This document shows positions 62,326 through 64,000 of a stretch of 64,000 bases of DNA, in pieces. The stretch's first letter is position 1. Each line of letters starts with the position of its first letter. A model generated the notes under the pieces. That model was not told the origin of the DNA. It saw only the letters and a program-made list of their open reading frames with translations, and did not search any database. Position numbers and translations under genes: made by a program. The stretch is from Lichenibacterium ramalinae (GTDB lineage Bacteria; Pseudomonadota; Alphaproteobacteria; Rhizobiales; Beijerinckiaceae), in the NCBI RefSeq assembly GCF_004137085.1, contig NZ_QYBC01000021.1, forward strand, positions 1 to 64,000. Reading direction: 5' to 3'.

Positions 62326-62781
62326 ATGATCAGCCTGAAGATCAACGGATCACAGCACGACCTCGACGTCGACGCGGACATGCCGCTGCTGTGGGCCATC
62401 CGCGACGTGCTCAACATGACGGGCACCAAATACGGCTGCGGCATCGCCCAGTGCGGCGCCTGCACGGTCCACCTCGACGGCCAGCCGGTGCGCTCCTGCC
62501 AGACGCAGGTGGGCGACGCCGCCGGCCACGAGATCACCACCATCGAGGGCGTCGGCGGCAAGGTCGCCAAGGCCGTTCAGGCCGCCTGGCAGGACCTCGA
62601 CGTGGTCCAGTGCGGCTACTGCCAGTCGGGCCAGATCATGTCGGCCATCGGCCTGCTCAGCCAGACGCCGAAGCCCACCGACGCCGACATCGAGAGCGCC
62701 ATGGACGGGAACGTGTGCCGCTGCGCCACCTATCCCCGCATCCGGGCCGCCATCCACGACGCCGCCGCCAAGCTCGCCTGA
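62326..62781 (+). CDS. iorA: (2Fe-2S) small subunit of a molybdenum hydroxylase, 151 aa
   Basis: Isoquinoline 1-oxidoreductase alpha-type electron-transfer subunit. The first, plant-ferredoxin-like cluster uses Cys38, Cys43, Cys46 (CGIAQCGAC) and Cys58. The second uses Cys96, Cys99 (VVQCGYCQSGQ), Cys131 and Cys133 (NVCRCATYPRI). Normal length. It passes electrons from the molybdopterin subunit encoded 11 bases downstream to a membrane acceptor. Aldehydes or N-heterocycles are typical substrates. Symbol given by similarity only. Confidence 0.88.
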   Translation: MISLKINGSQHDLDVDADMPLLWAIRDVLNMTGTKYGCGIAQCGACTVHLDGQPVRSCQTQVGDAAGHEITTIEGVGGKVAKAVQAAWQDLDVVQCGYCQSGQIMSAIGLLSQTPKPTDADIESAMDGNVCRCATYPRIRAAIHDAAAKLA

Positions 62782-62792
62782 GGGGACCCGCC

Positions 62793-64000
62793 ATGTACAG
62801 CAAGACCCAGTCGGCGCCCATCGGCGCGTCGGCGCCCATCGGCGAGTCGGCGCCCATCGGCACCGCCGAGACCGCACCGTCGCGCCGCGACATCCTGAAA
62901 CTCTCGGCCGCCGGCGCCCTGGTGCTGGGCGTCGTGCTGCGGGGCGGCAAAAGCTTCGCCGAGGAGGCCCCCGGCGGCGGCAAGGCGCTGCTGGCGGTGC
63001 CGGGCGACACGCCGCGCCCCAACGCCTTCGTGCACATCGCGGCCGACGACACCGTCACGGTCATCGTCAAGCACCTCGACAAGGGCCAGGGCGTCACCAC
63101 GGGCCTGCCCACCATCGTGGCCGAGGAGCTCGACGCCGACTGGTCGCAGATGCGCTTCGCCTTCGCGCCCGCCGACGCCCAGCTATACAACAACCTCGCC
63201 TTCGGCCCCGTGCAGGGCACCGGCGGTTCGACCTCGGTGGCCAACAGCTGGAACCAGCTGCGCAAGGCGGGCGCGGCGGCCCGCGCCATGCTGATCGCCG
63301 CCGCCGTCGACGCCTGGAAGGTGCCGGCGACCGAGGTGACGATCGAGAAGGGCGTGCTCCGGCACAAGTCCGGCAAGTCGGCGCGCTTCGGCGAACTCGC
63401 CGAGGCGGCCGCGCGCCAGCCCGTCCCCATGGACGTCCACACCAAGGACCCCAAGGACTTCCGGCTGATCGGCACGTCCTTCCACCGCATCGACCACATC
63501 GAGAAGACCGACGGCACGGCGCGCTACGCGCTCGACATCCGCCGCCCCGGCATGCTCACCGCCGTGATGCAGCGGCCCGAGCGCTTCGGCGCCACCGTGA
63601 AGAGCGTCGACGACGCGGCGGCCCGCGCCGTCAAGGGCGTGGTCGACGTCGTGACGGTGCCGCAGGGGGTGGCGGTGCTGGCCGAGAACACCTGGGCGGC
63701 GCGCCAGGGCCGCGACGCCCTGAAGATCGCCTGGGACGATTCCAAGGCCGAGATGCGCTCCAGCGCCGAGATGCTGGCCGACTACCGGTCCGCCGCCCAG
63801 TCCCAGGGCGCCCTGGCGCTGAAGAGCGGCGACGCCGAACAGGCGCTGAAAAGCTCCGGCAAGGTCGTCAAGGCCGAGTTCGTCTTCCCCTACCTGGCCC
63901 ATGCCCCGATGGAGCCGCTGAACTGCACGGTGGAGAAGGCCGCCGACGGGTCCTACGACTTCTACGCCGGCTCGCAGTTCCAGACGATCGAGCAGGCGGT
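62793..64000 (+). CDS. iorB: Molybdopterin-binding large subunit of a molybdenum hydroxylase, 5' part
   Basis: Runs off the window after about 402 codons. Family members are about 720-750 residues. A Tat signal (SRRDILKLSAAGALVLGVVL, Arg31-Arg32) sends the folded enzyme to the periplasm. Domains visible: DDTVTVIVKHLDKGQGVTTG, YNNLAFGPVQGTGGSTSVAN, and FHRIDHIEKTDGTARYALDI, typical of the xanthine dehydrogenase/IorB family. Before the Tat motif sits a triplicated SAPIG(A/E) peptide, an oddity of this copy. Partner of the [2Fe-2S] subunit just upstream. Confidence 0.88.
   Translation, partial: MYSKTQSAPIGASAPIGESAPIGTAETAPSRRDILKLSAAGALVLGVVLRGGKSFAEEAPGGGKALLAVPGDTPRPNAFVHIAADDTVTVIVKHLDKGQGVTTGLPTIVAEELDADWSQMRFAFAPADAQLYNNLAFGPVQGTGGSTSVANSWNQLRKAGAAARAMLIAAAVDAWKVPATEVTIEKGVLRHKSGKSARFGELAEAAARQPVPMDVHTKDPKDFRLIGTSFHRIDHIEKTDGTARYALDIRRPGMLTAVMQRPERFGATVKSVDDAAARAVKGVVDVVTVPQGVAVLAENTWAARQGRDALKIAWDDSKAEMRSSAEMLADYRSAAQSQGALALKSGDAEQALKSSGKVVKAEFVFPYLAHAPMEPLNCTVEKAADGSYDFYAGSQFQTIEQA
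62811..62864 (+). repeat. Triplicated 18-bp unit in the iorB start region
   Basis: The 18-base unit TCGGCGCCCATCGGCG(C/A)G occurs three times in tandem (62811, 62829, 62847). It encodes SAPIGA/SAPIGE/SAPIGT ahead of the twin-arginine motif. In-frame copy-number change would lengthen or shorten the pre-Tat region without breaking the gene. Confidence 0.8.

Overview
The window looks like one contiguous stretch of a high-G+C alphaproteobacterial chromosome, most likely Hyphomicrobiales (Rhizobiales), perhaps near Methylobacteriaceae or Beijerinckiaceae. Four things point there. Cell-cycle CtrA boxes (TTAA-N7-TTAA) lie upstream of minCDE. A small RNA carries the UUUCCUCCCU loop of the alphaproteobacterial suhB/mmgR (alpha-r8) family. 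An attenuator hairpin precedes rimP-nusA-ylxR-infB, as in the alphaproteobacterial rimP leader. The core proteins (RpoH, XerD, L19, IF2) have alphaproteobacterial shapes. The genus placement is inference. I see no tRNA, rRNA, CRISPR array, prophage or insertion sequence.

Layout. 0-8.6 kb is an accessory zone of small, mostly orphan genes: short secreted proteins, a lipoprotein, DUF6894, an orphan CheB methylesterase, a NUDIX hydrolase, a coiled-coil protein under a perfect CtrA box, an XRE regulator and the suhB-type sRNA. 8.6-16 kb is metabolic and housekeeping: HAD phosphatase, a DUF4267/DoxX-like pair with a divergent TetR and operator, SDR, SnoaL-like protein, hydroxyacid dehydrogenase, secreted isochorismatase-like protein, grxD and an ABC1/UbiB kinase. 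16-26 kb holds xerD, an exopolysaccharide initiating transferase, a nitrilase-family amidase, a 3-methyladenine glycosylase and four MFS carriers. 26-28.7 kb holds rplS and leuC.

28.8-34.4 kb is a complete tripartite drug-efflux operon (emrA-emrB-outer-membrane factor) with a divergent TetR. 34.4-37.2 kb has an aldolase/dehalogenase pair with a divergent LysR, then two mini membrane proteins. 37.4-44.4 kb is cell-cycle and envelope: minCDE, a sulfotransferase-methyltransferase fusion, rpoH and murA. 44.6-46.6 kb has a spermidine-synthase-like protein followed by a visibly lower-G+C islet, which contains a frameshifted RusA-like resolvase gene translationally coupled to a PD-(D/E)XK-HEPN fusion. 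I consider this islet the best candidate for an undescribed (defence-like) system. 46.7-52 kb has a secreted glycoside hydrolase and a second EmrAB operon led by MarR. 52-62 kb ends with a TRM11-like methyltransferase and the conserved truB, rbfA, infB, ylxR, nusA, rimP block on the minus strand. 62.3-64 kb begins an isoquinoline-1-oxidoreductase-type molybdenum hydroxylase that runs off the end.

Working together: the two Emr systems each carry their own repressor and palindromic operator. The minus-strand translation operon is controlled through its leader attenuator. CtrA appears to tie division-site selection (Min) and an unknown coiled-coil protein to the cell cycle. Several gene pairs overlap by 4 bases (ATGA or GTGA), which suggests translational coupling: lipoprotein, xerD, MFS pair, emrA/emrB, minD/minE and the islet pair.
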